From IMG/VR virus record IMGVR_UViG_3300037488_001994, positions 1 to 60,561 of that record: a stretch of DNA of 60,561 nt, one strand, 5' to 3'. Source of the DNA: a virus. Below, one piece after another: positions 12,701 through 19,634 of the stretch (position 1 is the stretch's first letter; each line of letters opens with the position of its first letter). Below the pieces are notes generated by a model, which saw only the letters and a list, made by a program, of their open reading frames with translations, searched no databases and was not told the DNA's origin. Made by a program: the position numbers and the translations under genes.

Positions 12701-15700
12701 GATAGATGAATTTGTCAAAAGTATCAGGGATCAGGGTAAATTATTTGAGCCAGGAACACAGTACGGTAAAAAAGTGAGCCACGATTTGGCTGATGAATAT
12801 AGCCGGCTGGTGGATGTTCCCATGAAGGATGCCGTAACCGAGTTAATGCGCGAATATGGTTCCAGCAGATCAGAGATATCCAAGGCCGTTGGAGGAATAG
12901 CAGTCCGTCCAAGAAACGCCGAACTGCCTGCCAGGGATTTCATGCTTTACCATGAGAGCCGGTTGGGTAAATCGATTGAGCAGATTAACGCTGAAACCGG
13001 CGCTGGCTGGAATGAAATTCTGAAAGCCAGGGAAGACGCCACCGAATACATTAAGGCCCATCCGGAACGCAAGCCACTTTACAAGGCAACAGAATTAACC
13101 AATAAGGGCATAAACGCACATTCCTACGAGTCTTCAATCTATGAACTGCAAACCTTATCGAATATTACCGATAGGATGCAGGCCATTGAGGAGCAGTTGT
13201 CCAAAAATGGATTTAGGGTCCGGCCAGCATTGGGAATGGAACCTGGTAATGTTTTCTATACAGGCAAGGAAAATGATGCTCCATTTACTGAACTTGACGA
13301 ATCGTTGATACAGGAGTACATGGAACTTGATTTCATGGCCAAGCGCGATCCGAGGGTAATGGATGGAGATTATTTTGAGCGTCCAATATTGCAAGGGAAC
13401 CAGGGCGAGATAAGATTGGCCGGTAACCGGTTATTGAATGAGCAAATAAGGCATTCCCTGGAGGATGTGAATAAAGGCATTATCAATGGTCCGTACATTG
13501 AGGTTTATGAAAGGAACGATGATATACCCGAACACATAAGGAACGAAAACCCCGACATTGCTAATCCGGCTTTTTATTACGGCAATACGGTTTATTTTAT
13601 CCTTGAAAACATTGCCAATGCCGAGTCTGCCATTAAGGATTACATTCATGAGGTTGGTGTCCATTATGGCATTCACAATGTTATTCCACGGCCATTGTTT
13701 GATACCACCATGAGGTTAATTGTGGCGGATATCGGGAAGGATGCTATTAAGGCCACCATGACTGAGGGAGGCTGGTTAGGCGTTGTTGGTGATGATGTGG
13801 CCATGGGTGAAGAATATTTGGCCTACCTGAGTGCGAAGATCGGTGCCGAGAAAGATTTGACGCCGAAGGAACAGGGTATATGGGATAAGATCATTCAAAC
13901 CATACTTGATTTCTTCCGCAAAATATTCAAATTGGGCGGAAAGATCACAAAGGCTGATTGTGAAAACATAGTGCATGCCGCGGTTCAATCCACCAGGCAG
14001 GCGAAAATGAATGTTGGGCATACCGACAACAGATTCTTTGCCGTTGATACCGCTGGGAAAACCTATGTTGAGAGCAAATTAGGCACAACCGGAGTTATCC
14101 ACCATAACAACCAACGGCTTGAATTTAACACCCTGGGGAACTATTATGCTGATGGATTACAAAAGTTGGCTCACGACATTAAGAATGGGAACAAGGAATC
14201 CATACAAAAAGCCGCAAAAAAATTGTTGCCCATAATTCCCAAGAACTCAATTATTGTTCCTATTCCATCCAGGTCCGGTAATGCAACCACAACATTAATG
14301 TTAGCCGAGGAGATTGCCAAACTGAGGGATGATGTTTCGGTAAGCGATATTTTGAGGGGATCGGAACGGCCATCACTTTATGAGGCCAAGAGAAACGGAA
14401 CACCTTTGGGGATATCCGACATGGGAATAACATTATCATCCAATCCGCCGGCTGGTAAACAATTAATTCTTTTAGATAATGTAATCGATACCGGTACTAC
14501 GGCAATGGCGGCAAATAGCGTATTACCAAACGCTACGCTTGTTGCGATTGCTTCTTCAAACAAACCCAATTCAGTAGTCAGACAAAAAACCGTTTCCAAA
14601 GGACTGAGAACCCATACCCAGGGCGTTAAGTGGACCGGCTTCATTGATCCTGTTGACCTGGATTGGAAGGATAAAGTAAGGAAGGGGTTACAGGACAAGG
14701 AACTTCCACTTCTCCGGTTCCAGGAAAAGGTTAAGGCCGAGGGCGGTATTATCAGAAAGTTAAATGATATTCATGATATGCTACCCAAAAACCGGTCCAA
14801 AAACAGGACTATGGTTGAGGATTTTGAGGTTGAGTTAGGAAAACCGATGCTCAAAGCGATAGCCGATATTCAGATTGCCAATGGCATTGAGTATGATGAA
14901 GTTACTGACTACCTTTACGCAAAAGAGGCATTAAACAGGAATATCAGGATAAGCGCCGAAAAAAAGAAGAGTGAAATTATCAATTACTCCGGTATGGAGC
15001 AAGCGGAGGCGCAGGCCATTGTGGACAAATTCGAACTTGATGTTTCCGATACCCTTGTTTCATCATTGAATGAGAAGGTCCGGCAGGCAACAGATTTTGC
15101 GGTGCGTACCTGGAGGGATGCCGGCTTTACTTCAAAAGAGGATTATGAAATGTACCGAGAGCGCGACAAGAACTATGTTCCTTTGCGCGGTTGGGAAGAT
15201 TTGCAGGCAGATGATGTGTATAATTTCCTAAATGCAGACATGGATCATGCCTTTAATCCAGCATTGCTGAGAGCAAAAGGAAGAAAATCAAAAGCCGATG
15301 ATCCGATACCATATATATATAGTATGGCTCACACGGCAGTTGTGGCAGGCAATAAGAATTTAGCCAAAAGGATGCTTCTCCGGATCGCCAGGGATAATTA
15401 CCAAAAATACCCACACCTGATAAACTTCAAAAAGGTTTATGAGGTACAAGTTACCGATCCGTCAGGGAATGTTTCATGGCTGGAAACAGTTGACCGGCCG
15501 GATCAACAGTTATTTGATGATAAGAAAGCCAGGACGAAAATGTTCCGGAAGTACGGTGAGCGCGCTACGGCCCGACAGAAAGAACAGTTTGAGGTTGAGG
15601 TATGGGAAAATGGTGAAAAGTATGTTGTTATCATTGATCCACAAGTAGCCAATGTTCTTAACGGAAACGAGTCACACTTAGGTTGGTTAATGGGTAAGAT

Positions 15701-17510
15701 TTCCAACGCAACCAGGGTGTGGTCAGCATTAACCACCAGCAAAAACCCGATGTTCGTTTTACCGAACATTCTCCGTGACGGTCAGTTTGGGTTGGTGAGC
15801 GTAAATATTCAGTTTGGGATTAAACCGGTGAAACTTGCCAATGGCAAAACCGATATTCCTGGTAACCTTTATCGCAGATATTATAGTGATGCAAGCAAAG
15901 CAATCCGCCGGTGGCAAACTGAAAAGTTTGATCCTAATAATCCGCTGGATGTTGAGTTTAAGCATTGGAGAGATATGGGCGGTCCTACCGGTTTTGTTTA
16001 CATGCAGGGGATTGAGAAAATCCGTAAGCAGGTTTATCGGGATATAAATGAAATGAAATCGTTGGGAAAGGTTGGGAATGTTAAGGACTATATCGCCAAG
16101 GGGATGAAGATTATTGGTGATGCCACAACTAACCTGGCCGAATGGTCTGAATTATTGGCAAGATTTTCCGCCTATAAAGTTGGGAAGGATATGAGCCTTT
16201 CCGATTCAGAGGCAGTTACCTTATCCAAGGAGATAACCACGAACTTTGATAGAAGTGGCGAATGGAGCAGAACCATAAATGCTGGTTGGGCATTCTTTAA
16301 CGCCAGGTCACAGGGTATTGATCGGTATTTCAAATTGTTTGGAATAAACAAGGGCCGGTTCGCCGCCTGGAACGCCGCCATGTTTGCCACCGGTGAACTG
16401 TTAAGCATGCTTTTGGATTGGTTTTATGGTGACGATAAGGACGAGGATGGGGTTAAGAAATATGACAAATTCTCTTCCTTCCTACGCCGTGGATACATAA
16501 TGATCCCAATTCCAGGTACCGATAAGACAATCAGTATTCCGAACATGCACGGATTTGGGGCATTCTTTACCCTGGGCGCCATTGGTTATGAAATGGCCAC
16601 CGGCAGAACCACGATCCCGACAGGGGTAATGGCTTCGCTGGACTCTTTCTCCAACAGTTTCCTTCCTATTGATATGGGAAGTATCGTTAAAGCCGATGGT
16701 GGAGTTACCCTGGGGCCGTTATTGCCAACATTATTGGTTCCTGTATGGGCGCTGAACGCAAACAAGAACTTTGCCAATCAGATAATCTATAAAGAACCGT
16801 TCACCGCTAATCAGGATATTGCCAGCAGTCAGTTGTATTTGAAAAATGTGAACTCAACTATCCGGAGAGGAACGGACGCGCTATTTAAGTTGGGAGGAGG
16901 AGATACCGCAACCAAGCATTTGTATTACGATAAGAACGGCGTGGAGAAAAAGGTACCCTGGCTGATGGATTGGAACCCTTCAAAAATTGAATATCTTTTG
17001 GAGTATTACACTTCCGGAGCCGGTCAATTCTATAATAAACTGTTCAAGTCAACCATTGAACCGCTTATTGATATGAGTACCAGGGCCGCGGAGGATGGTG
17101 TGAACAAGGGTACTGCCTTATGGTATAACTACCGAGATTTGGTTAAGGAACACCCAAGCGATATCCCTGTTCTCAATAGGTTCATCCGGAAAGCAACCGG
17201 CAATCCGATAAGGCAACAGTATTTCGATCAGAGGGGTCGTTTTGACCGCTATCTGCATGAGTTTAATGAAACCATTGAGGTTGGTAATGATACCGATAAG
17301 ATCATGCGGATGGCCCGACAGAAGGAGTTTCCTAACGATACCATACCGAAGTACGAAAAAGCACTTATCTTTAAGGCTAATCAATCGGTCGTTGACGAAT
17401 ATTACGATGCCATGAACCTACCTGGTTTGTCCAAGGATACAGTTAAGTATTTCGAAAAGTTGATAAAGGACAAGCAAAAAGAAATGATTAATTTCAAAGA
17501 AAGAAAATAG
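738..17510 (+). CDS. Giant polyvalent protein (5590 aa): helicase, N6-adenine methyltransferase, RadC/JAB, zincin-like, PRTase
   Basis: One uninterrupted frame of 5590 codons. Domains in order: an N-terminal KYP-type helical motif (residues 10-50); hydrophobic segments (about 333-370 and 395-413); a Pro/Ala/Val-rich linker (about 875-926); an SF2/SNF2-like helicase with Walker A GTGTGKT (2519-2525), DESQ (2606-2609), SAT (2718-2720) and motif VI QIEGRIFRIG (from 3026); an N6-adenine methyltransferase with LEPEAGHG (3167-3174) and NPPYG (3230-3234); a RadC-type JAB domain with HNHPSGN (3667-3673); a zincin-like HEVGVHYG (4304-4311); a phosphoribosyltransferase with IVPIPSRSG and LLDNVIDTGTT (D4580, D4584); and a C-terminal NPMFVLPNILRD...IPIPGTDK domain (about 4960-5330) typical of phage polyvalent proteins. 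Helicase plus methyltransferase resembles P1 DarB, an injected anti-restriction protein. Ejection with the DNA is inferred from family knowledge and from the position beside the portal. Disordered linkers separate the domains. Confidence 0.9.
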   Translation: MEPVVDVKKKTISEFAADIKKKYPLYKDVDDNKLATDFVAKFPKYKEFVDFGTTEPITPQAEPAQVESADTTQSAVTDTTQPEVASQTVQPAVADTTKVDAPEFSSVKPLGPVKEKGNVLEGFGTGFQRDWGNIQKGVGQLSVDLSGKENINATAEALKIGSISPTEDFAKQKEAYQEIYDETKANGAELEKEYQKIASQHFSVYVRGTDNDTREKMAEANKQRALEKWSKFPEYQEYQDRLKLISEKISQYGTLQKEKEAKTILPGGSMMPIPVTQFAEKTSEEAAKNITDQAGTKSWGEQVVDKGVEDIVSSAMKSETHEGWGFKFGEKTATMLPLVAAMAARAIPVVGPVIGGALGTATMGGFVLSGAGGMEYAYEENQKKLGKPIDPESRALYGIAGALAMYIPMALGFKSLVPDKLMNKFVAETLLKGGFENGGKKVLVDFVAKNPELVKRMLKDTGESAITGGTMMATTTELNIALENTFREGDDKVGLLQALIEGTKSFGAGILMAGLFGPGKTLATNSMMKQMRAKRGTVTLATDGNTGEVFEVFGQDNGNFTGFTRTAQSISVPVDQVTNKITIPVKLFNELEKTVPKNIQAAKDLEMQFYKDQVDSNLTEVMRGITNANGEVTKGKLPDQSDVILIQGEIGVDTKVRVVDGMGNKSWIDPAELHNVEVIPADVYAEGLRKTQYDRIGITQAEKDQAKLAAYDEADAKARDFTTLIQSQDDPGFAVRTTSVEMVENADGTKTPKVWYIRSSKVGPDGKSLFALVDADGITKITTAENLTQPEIIPLDQIHQEVLKGLTTEIDIASKEPTADVFGFEVGNRVTVNGVSGVITDASRPEDGIVIRSKDADGLEQDIYVEPKDYGTILPEEVAPAAPMAEAPPAEVAPAEVPPVAEVPPVAEQAPAVPVEPPPPPRPTTWAIGKKNFNIEYDDTTGNKYIPFTEGTDETATIKKEVDLTQYDVVPRTKEVKAPGAPEFAKPVKITLGVDIIPKKQKNETPKAPLQGKTPEEVIPPVTPTMVTPPPVPLVPEVAGKPSKKAVPVKYKGADYLIDGENVWVVPKKGEPMLYSTTPEVIKAMKEEATKGEEDDISFNPEDWEVPPAPPADSQEYNKWVSEHSTDPKEVSAAYETEMFNRPIKKLAPWQENFIGSKITQKSWKRFGDPNWTSQGLAQAWFLKGDERDNRDGDLDGIAQELSEDFGMEITPQMLVEFIMQFPNNNPRKTTDVQMALAKRYNKLTGTKTYDERTGELKAGYEPLTPDEEAIALNLGDDLLNFLDENKIDSVELLDQIRAEHFSETSFPFGPKDYEKSRTHLTKKANRKADSGISKTEKDATDEGGAIPGEDGQGPGEEIGDISFNPSEFAGENIPAGKTIDGFNFVPDGRDMRLSKESLPLAIEHIKKVGFVGELPTDTTGGQFLRKISEAIVNFTKAREFGFTKYEFNDSGWSDYNLEQEEIPLLTNKPGWALTNYITLGKGPNGKYAQGFSMHIGNGGYAGGPSIFGEIYDTREQALAGVIAEMRKGAEKELEKDESARSNAEAKKVLSELDRIESGKPSAPAPKQVKVKFTDKQAADHFDRLVSDLGENDVNILLDGWETGAQLTEDGEITIEGKYRRGAEKGMGESEKGSVKKFITWLLDENADMPFDEKTMGKDIADDSDWADVVDRARTAAKGETVVPAIPKDMQRDHDFLIEQKAMIAESISEAKDTGLTVEEIDKLRGLKKRLDDIQSYFNEAIKNGTVAESKWNEISKIQQEHNDIYEQLGKDFEGVDETKIVPTDINTFIASAKYANEAGKTFGEWWTAVREEMKIIATGREMTMPSMNNLVNATLKGAGYDVANDLWQEITTGVKHQQIVEDKNKYRKSRQSIIDMINADHKEPMAQYVPEEIIQSEVEISNKLLDFFEKNGISYDSQDSRRGLYGDLRDNTNGGLLTRLAMDIKAGNEARIAEDKAKIAENTARFNELLKQTEPEYSNANAERLMNAQAEKDAQYWDGIKVGQDVIVSTGDRKLPGKVLDIIKPIDEAKEDRWKRQYKVEVNGQAISVKRNALEPITPAPKGQIIVGSLPKIDFVTPPPVSTGRKLTFNKAKKVEPNIPYPFDPSIRVDKYTIEYMSGAGHYEKVFYLNTGAKADFPKYATEEEIDKVKDQVTVPPAQGRTPEMPPIAPARKKFKVDTTNNEEIQKAKDDLNKLIGNNDVELREPVAPYGEKDARKIMYAGLPYAFELASVIERETGELIYDDFAQAMVDEFGNNIKPYVKMMYEGIRNDPSKENTKFSDYPYVKSFDINKLQQDTQPDEIEMRKEINDLKNQDDVGSKSGDITGNRPNTGDEVPADKTNIPGQPGSSEHLRRGADTGTSETVGANPADQEFAGGLLFPTMERPTPAPGERGNKPVRTGKEQSGAPTGFAGDRITGGGGTSNIFGPSDRAEGVGRDEEADAENDEHAEKGIDLVSLKAKQQAVEKSPVIMGDIDNIRETLPALFPQQHDDVLKAEKRFFSGAGPKNAMGKGMLFTNGTGTGKTFSGMGIVKRAIKNGAQDILIITPSQSLNRTWMKVAGILGVDAEVLPNTSTAGTKKVVITTYSNFRGNETLKDVDYDLVMYDESQNIMSGKKGDEVKSAFLHYKITNRDAESALLRLKDRHPLWMEQAVLTNRWNHLNKLVNTYRSDNQQRDRAEIEQILQKIEGIKVEQDKVIFAMTERAKASVDKTKVVFLSATPFNQHKSLRYANKYIFDWGPDKTSRGYNEPDAEGQFFVDNFGYRIRYNKLTAPEISEAGMMGELEMTFTERLRESGALSGRALDSDKDYSRDFPIIVGVDAERYNAAISDLLSHNDEFNAIRKYASDVFYNYEYSTQLFESMKSTLTLDRIQQHLDLGRKVVVYHRRHMSNVYPPFQTIEMNLEEAKGSIVNGMRVDTKDAEAQWEAFKQKYPDLIEYDKTLEIDSVIDKITGRFGNKVGLLNGRVPDKIKKRNIENFNNDDSGMDIFVIQEQSGKEGLSLHDTTGKKQRVLINMALPQSSITTLQIEGRIFRIGNQSNAIFEYPILNLDLELYLFGTKFNKLLSTTENLAMGRSSRDLISSFRDGVIFGKNTDAPSMEQGAGGKDLDARPTTVTSKFDLAKATYFTNLRRTAKNKSREGIDYYPTPEPVGLAMVNWLNLTQGESMLEPEAGHGAVAMWAPSNVIMKAVEPSYELFTKLEVRAGGVGRFLFNQTFESYNTINKFHGIAMNPPYGSGGKTAMDHFEKALKHLKNGGRVVAIVPNGPSMDKRMDKFMDEKDEDGNYVNANYHVIAEVILPSVTFERAGTAVNTKILVIDKVVPPKVKSLEKIREEIKTADTQALMSSRWHVMLTPEQVKAEAQNRYEMALATQAAIDIQPTRQIDLSYITDINELFQSINDIGMPDRIRFEKTPEEVAEETPVAPAGGGLLENEYKVQNDPYSGEPREMVLLKKRLPKDVYRMVATKAAEIGYPRNYNQNKGGGFRPGFMFQTKEKALEFKSWLDNYQFAQESAVAYKVGKTYLTLLDNATPETLSEINRAYGSKEAAITAVEKTVEQARQLVLDFSGRVRGSIPKGVHKRSVIEDFQESGYVDFVGRKFNGSQDIADMWSIHRSPYIEKSHAIFTKNQTIVGSLAITVNNQSAVQLPDAGLIAKALKVFGADGFALVHNHPSGNSVPSENDVTATKILLGRLQNSPINFWGHVVINHGTYSFIDGNGGVVNDLKYSTPVPSLYKPRADIKDPLTGKGSPEKMGEIGRSLLNAEGYQAAVVFLSMKMDINAYEQLPVTTHNEMFDFIERRMGGKQPLGSAFVIIHDGSDQSNAIFGKYSSWPSGARDIINAETGISNDFDESNIEIGRRTNPEVLWVEEGRVDYTDLSPANRNKIAIKSAEFDAKISGINKELGRIKREIETKKGTLSNIQTSQGDLFAGNVFGAPEPVAPKRGEFAGSFFDVAPDASDANVQRLIQPLQNQLKRLSDDLLYTMRSKEAWIDEFVKSIRDQGKLFEPGTQYGKKVSHDLADEYSRLVDVPMKDAVTELMREYGSSRSEISKAVGGIAVRPRNAELPARDFMLYHESRLGKSIEQINAETGAGWNEILKAREDATEYIKAHPERKPLYKATELTNKGINAHSYESSIYELQTLSNITDRMQAIEEQLSKNGFRVRPALGMEPGNVFYTGKENDAPFTELDESLIQEYMELDFMAKRDPRVMDGDYFERPILQGNQGEIRLAGNRLLNEQIRHSLEDVNKGIINGPYIEVYERNDDIPEHIRNENPDIANPAFYYGNTVYFILENIANAESAIKDYIHEVGVHYGIHNVIPRPLFDTTMRLIVADIGKDAIKATMTEGGWLGVVGDDVAMGEEYLAYLSAKIGAEKDLTPKEQGIWDKIIQTILDFFRKIFKLGGKITKADCENIVHAAVQSTRQAKMNVGHTDNRFFAVDTAGKTYVESKLGTTGVIHHNNQRLEFNTLGNYYADGLQKLAHDIKNGNKESIQKAAKKLLPIIPKNSIIVPIPSRSGNATTTLMLAEEIAKLRDDVSVSDILRGSERPSLYEAKRNGTPLGISDMGITLSSNPPAGKQLILLDNVIDTGTTAMAANSVLPNATLVAIASSNKPNSVVRQKTVSKGLRTHTQGVKWTGFIDPVDLDWKDKVRKGLQDKELPLLRFQEKVKAEGGIIRKLNDIHDMLPKNRSKNRTMVEDFEVELGKPMLKAIADIQIANGIEYDEVTDYLYAKEALNRNIRISAEKKKSEIINYSGMEQAEAQAIVDKFELDVSDTLVSSLNEKVRQATDFAVRTWRDAGFTSKEDYEMYRERDKNYVPLRGWEDLQADDVYNFLNADMDHAFNPALLRAKGRKSKADDPIPYIYSMAHTAVVAGNKNLAKRMLLRIARDNYQKYPHLINFKKVYEVQVTDPSGNVSWLETVDRPDQQLFDDKKARTKMFRKYGERATARQKEQFEVEVWENGEKYVVIIDPQVANVLNGNESHLGWLMGKISNATRVWSALTTSKNPMFVLPNILRDGQFGLVSVNIQFGIKPVKLANGKTDIPGNLYRRYYSDASKAIRRWQTEKFDPNNPLDVEFKHWRDMGGPTGFVYMQGIEKIRKQVYRDINEMKSLGKVGNVKDYIAKGMKIIGDATTNLAEWSELLARFSAYKVGKDMSLSDSEAVTLSKEITTNFDRSGEWSRTINAGWAFFNARSQGIDRYFKLFGINKGRFAAWNAAMFATGELLSMLLDWFYGDDKDEDGVKKYDKFSSFLRRGYIMIPIPGTDKTISIPNMHGFGAFFTLGAIGYEMATGRTTIPTGVMASLDSFSNSFLPIDMGSIVKADGGVTLGPLLPTLLVPVWALNANKNFANQIIYKEPFTANQDIASSQLYLKNVNSTIRRGTDALFKLGGGDTATKHLYYDKNGVEKKVPWLMDWNPSKIEYLLEYYTSGAGQFYNKLFKSTIEPLIDMSTRAAEDGVNKGTALWYNYRDLVKEHPSDIPVLNRFIRKATGNPIRQQYFDQRGRFDRYLHEFNETIEVGNDTDKIMRMARQKEFPNDTIPKYEKALIFKANQSVVDEYYDAMNLPGLSKDTVKYFEKLIKDKQKEMINFKERK
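4678..4815 (+). CDS. Possible overprinted 45-aa helical protein inside the polyvalent gene
   Basis: In the +1 frame relative to the polyvalent gene, an ATG at 4678 opens 45 codons ending in TAG. The product is lysine/glutamine/glutamate-rich and predicted helical (PTERQIAAFRRLKKMQQMKE). The polyvalent frame over the same bases is a low-complexity linker (residues about 1314-1360, rich in G, D, E, K). The hidden frame therefore looks more protein-like than the main one here. No strong ribosome-binding site is visible. It could be an overlapping gene, a relic of compensating frameshifts, or chance. Confidence 0.3.
   Translation: MKNQEPTSPKKPTERQIAAFRRLKKMQQMKEEQSQEKMAKDQAKK
7687..8097 (+). CDS. 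Possible overprinted 136-aa protein inside the polyvalent gene
   Basis: In the +1 frame relative to the polyvalent gene, ATG 7687 opens 136 codons ending in TAG. The product has the composition of a folded, mostly helical protein (SSPEDFFSQLWSVLPLLLEN; AEMKRLMQKMMNTLKKA at the C-terminus) and uses many CTG, CAG and GAG codons. Over the same bases the polyvalent frame (residues about 2317-2453) is a Gly/Pro/Thr/Asp-rich linker just before the helicase. The last upstream stop in the hidden frame is at 7645. No clear ribosome-binding site is seen. A true overlapping gene or an ancient frame switch are both possible; the family is unknown. Confidence 0.42.
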   Translation: MLGVNQEILQEIARTQAMKYRLTKQIFQANQDQVNTFEEALIQEQVKQLGPTLRIKSSPEDFFSQLWSVLPLLLENEAISRFVQAKNSPALRQALPEIVSPEEAAQVIYLDHRTEQRELAEMKRLMQKMMNTLKKA

Positions 17511-17512
17511 CC

Positions 17513-19546
17513 ATGATACTAAGTACCAATTTCTCACCCAACATGTTCACCAAGGAGATTGTTGGAGGAAAAAAAACAAAGATCAAGCGGACAGATATCA
17601 AATATCTGCTTGAATCAACTTCCGAGAACACAGACCTACTGTTCCGGTGCCAAGCCTGGTATGATAGCATGTCTGATTTTCGAAGGAGAAGGGTCCGGAA
17701 CCGGAAATATCTTCGCGGTGACCAATGGCATGAAACAATGATCGATCCAGCCACCAGGGAAACGGTAACCGAGGAAACCTATATCAGCAACCAGGGTAAA
17801 ATTCCGCTGAAACAGAACCTTATGCGTCAGTTGGAAAAGAACCTGATGGGTCAATTCCGTACCAACCCACTAAAATCCATCATTATAGCACGATCCAGGC
17901 ATAATGCAAAGATCAGCGAAATGATGAGTATTGCCCTGGAGAGTGTTGGGGATTCAAATAAGAGCCTTGAACTTGATGTAAGAAACTTTGAGGAGTTTGT
18001 TATGTCAGGGATGGCCATTGGGAAAACGGTGTGGAAATACATTCCCAAGAGAAACCGGAAGGATATTTTCAATGAGAATATTAACCCAAACACCATTTTC
18101 TTCAATACCGATGTTACGGATATCCGCCTTACAGACCTTTGCCTGATCGGGCAGATACTTGATGTTACCCAGGATGAAATTATCGCCACTTTCGCCAAGA
18201 ATCCAGGTGACGAGGCAAAGATCAAAACCTGGTACAATACTTCATACAAAGACCTAATCAATGGGAATGGCTTATCGTCCGACCGTATGGACCTTATGGA
18301 TTTCTTTATTCCCAATGACGGTAATAAGTGCAGGGTGTTTGAGATATGGGAAAAGAAATATGAATGGCGCCTGTATGTTCACGATCCGATGGATGGTTCC
18401 TACCAGGTGATGAAAAAAGATCAGAAAAATATTTTGGCCCAGGTAAATGTTGAGCGAGTGAAGTTTATGGAAATGAATGATATTGCGGAGGAGGATTACG
18501 AAAACTATTTGCTGGATATTGAGGATAAAATGGAACCCTATTGGAACCAAAAATTCCTAACCCCAATGGGTCAAACCTTATATGAGGGAGAAACCACCTA
18601 CGCTCACGAAGAACACCCTTATTCCATTGTCCTTTATCCGTTGATTGACGGTGAAGTTTGGGGATTGCTGGAGGATGTTATCGATCAGCAGAGGTATATT
18701 AACCGGTTGATAAGCCTATTGGACTTCATTATGGGCGCCGCCGCCAAAGGCGTTCTCCTGGTGCCGGAAGATGCTATTCATCCTGAGTTTGATTTAGCCA
18801 GCATTGCCAATGAGTGGAGCAAGTTTAACGGCGTTATCAAAATTAAAAGTTTGAAGCAGGGAGCGCAGATGCCCCAACAGATCAGCGCGAACCTTACCAA
18901 TATCGGAGCGCACGAAATGATAGGCATTCAAATGAAACTGATGCAAGAGATTTTCGGTGTTTCACCGGCCATGCAGGGCCAGCGCGCAACTTCCGGAACT
19001 CCATCATCCCTGTACGCACAAGAGGCCCAAAATTCCACGATAAACAGTAAGGATATCATGGATTTCTATTCCTGGTACATTGAGCAGAGAGATTACAAAG
19101 TGATGAAGTTGATCGTTCAATTCTACAAGGAAGAGCGTTACATTAATGTTGCCGGGTCCAATTATGCCGAGGAATCCAAAATGTTCCGTCCGGAGTTGGT
19201 TAAGGATGTTGACCTGGAGTTAAAGGTTGCCAAGGGCCAGGATACACCGGTTTACCGGCAGATGATCGATGATTTACTATTCAAACTGTTAGACCTACAA
19301 CAGATTGATATACAAATGTTCCTTGAAAATACGAGCCTACCATTCGCAGACAAGTTGCTGGAAACCATTAAGTCGCGTCAGGAACAGTTGGCACAAGGCC
19401 AGGTACCGCAAGGAGGATTACCGCCGGAACTTATGGCCGCCATGCAACAACAGGCCGGAGCCGGAACGCCGGAAGGTCAGCCGGCCATGTCACCTCAGAC
19501 TGAGCGAGTTATGAATACCTTACTTGCCAACGCCAGGAATAATTAA
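17513..19546 (+). CDS. Portal protein
   Basis: This 677-residue protein should form the dodecameric ring at the unique capsid vertex through which DNA is packaged and ejected. It shows the usual layout: a basic N-terminal helical part with a YLRGDQWHE segment, then KIPLKQNLMRQLEKNLMGQF, a central clip and stem region, and a Gln/Pro/Gly-rich C-terminal tail (AAMQQQAGAGTPEGQP). Length and motifs fit portals of short-tailed phages of Bacteroidota. It starts 2 bp after the polyvalent gene stop, so the two are probably co-transcribed. It lies some 30 kb from the terminase and capsid genes, an unusual separation. A run of eight A residues near codon 20 is the only oddity. Confidence 0.85.
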   Translation: MILSTNFSPNMFTKEIVGGKKTKIKRTDIKYLLESTSENTDLLFRCQAWYDSMSDFRRRRVRNRKYLRGDQWHETMIDPATRETVTEETYISNQGKIPLKQNLMRQLEKNLMGQFRTNPLKSIIIARSRHNAKISEMMSIALESVGDSNKSLELDVRNFEEFVMSGMAIGKTVWKYIPKRNRKDIFNENINPNTIFFNTDVTDIRLTDLCLIGQILDVTQDEIIATFAKNPGDEAKIKTWYNTSYKDLINGNGLSSDRMDLMDFFIPNDGNKCRVFEIWEKKYEWRLYVHDPMDGSYQVMKKDQKNILAQVNVERVKFMEMNDIAEEDYENYLLDIEDKMEPYWNQKFLTPMGQTLYEGETTYAHEEHPYSIVLYPLIDGEVWGLLEDVIDQQRYINRLISLLDFIMGAAAKGVLLVPEDAIHPEFDLASIANEWSKFNGVIKIKSLKQGAQMPQQISANLTNIGAHEMIGIQMKLMQEIFGVSPAMQGQRATSGTPSSLYAQEAQNSTINSKDIMDFYSWYIEQRDYKVMKLIVQFYKEERYINVAGSNYAEESKMFRPELVKDVDLELKVAKGQDTPVYRQMIDDLLFKLLDLQQIDIQMFLENTSLPFADKLLETIKSRQEQLAQGQVPQGGLPPELMAAMQQQAGAGTPEGQPAMSPQTERVMNTLLANARNN

Positions 19547-19574
19547 AATAATCTGTAAATAAATCCTTGTTTGC

Positions 19575-19605
19575 TTGTTTATTACGAACAAGTATCTTAA
19601 ATTTG
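19575..19605 (+). promoter_or_regulatory. Bacteroidota-type promoter
   Basis: TTG at 19575-19577 and TAAATTTG at 19598-19605 are separated by 20 bp. This matches the -33 TTTG / -7 TAnnTTTG pattern of Bacteroides primary-sigma promoters. It lies just upstream of the HTH gene and at the start of the early operon. A CTTGTT...AACAAG inverted repeat (19574-19579 / 19587-19592) overlaps the -33 element. Confidence 0.6.
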
Positions 19606-19634
19606 TGGTCTAAACATTTATAAAACCACAAATT
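19600..19634 (+). promoter_or_regulatory. Inverted repeat operator or leader hairpin
   Basis: AATTTGTGGT (19600-19609) and ACCACAAATT (19625-19634) form a perfect 10-bp inverted repeat with a 15-nt spacer. The left arm overlaps the -7 element and the right arm touches the ATG of the HTH gene. It could be the binding site of that regulator (autorepression) or an RNA hairpin that masks the start codon. Confidence 0.6.
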
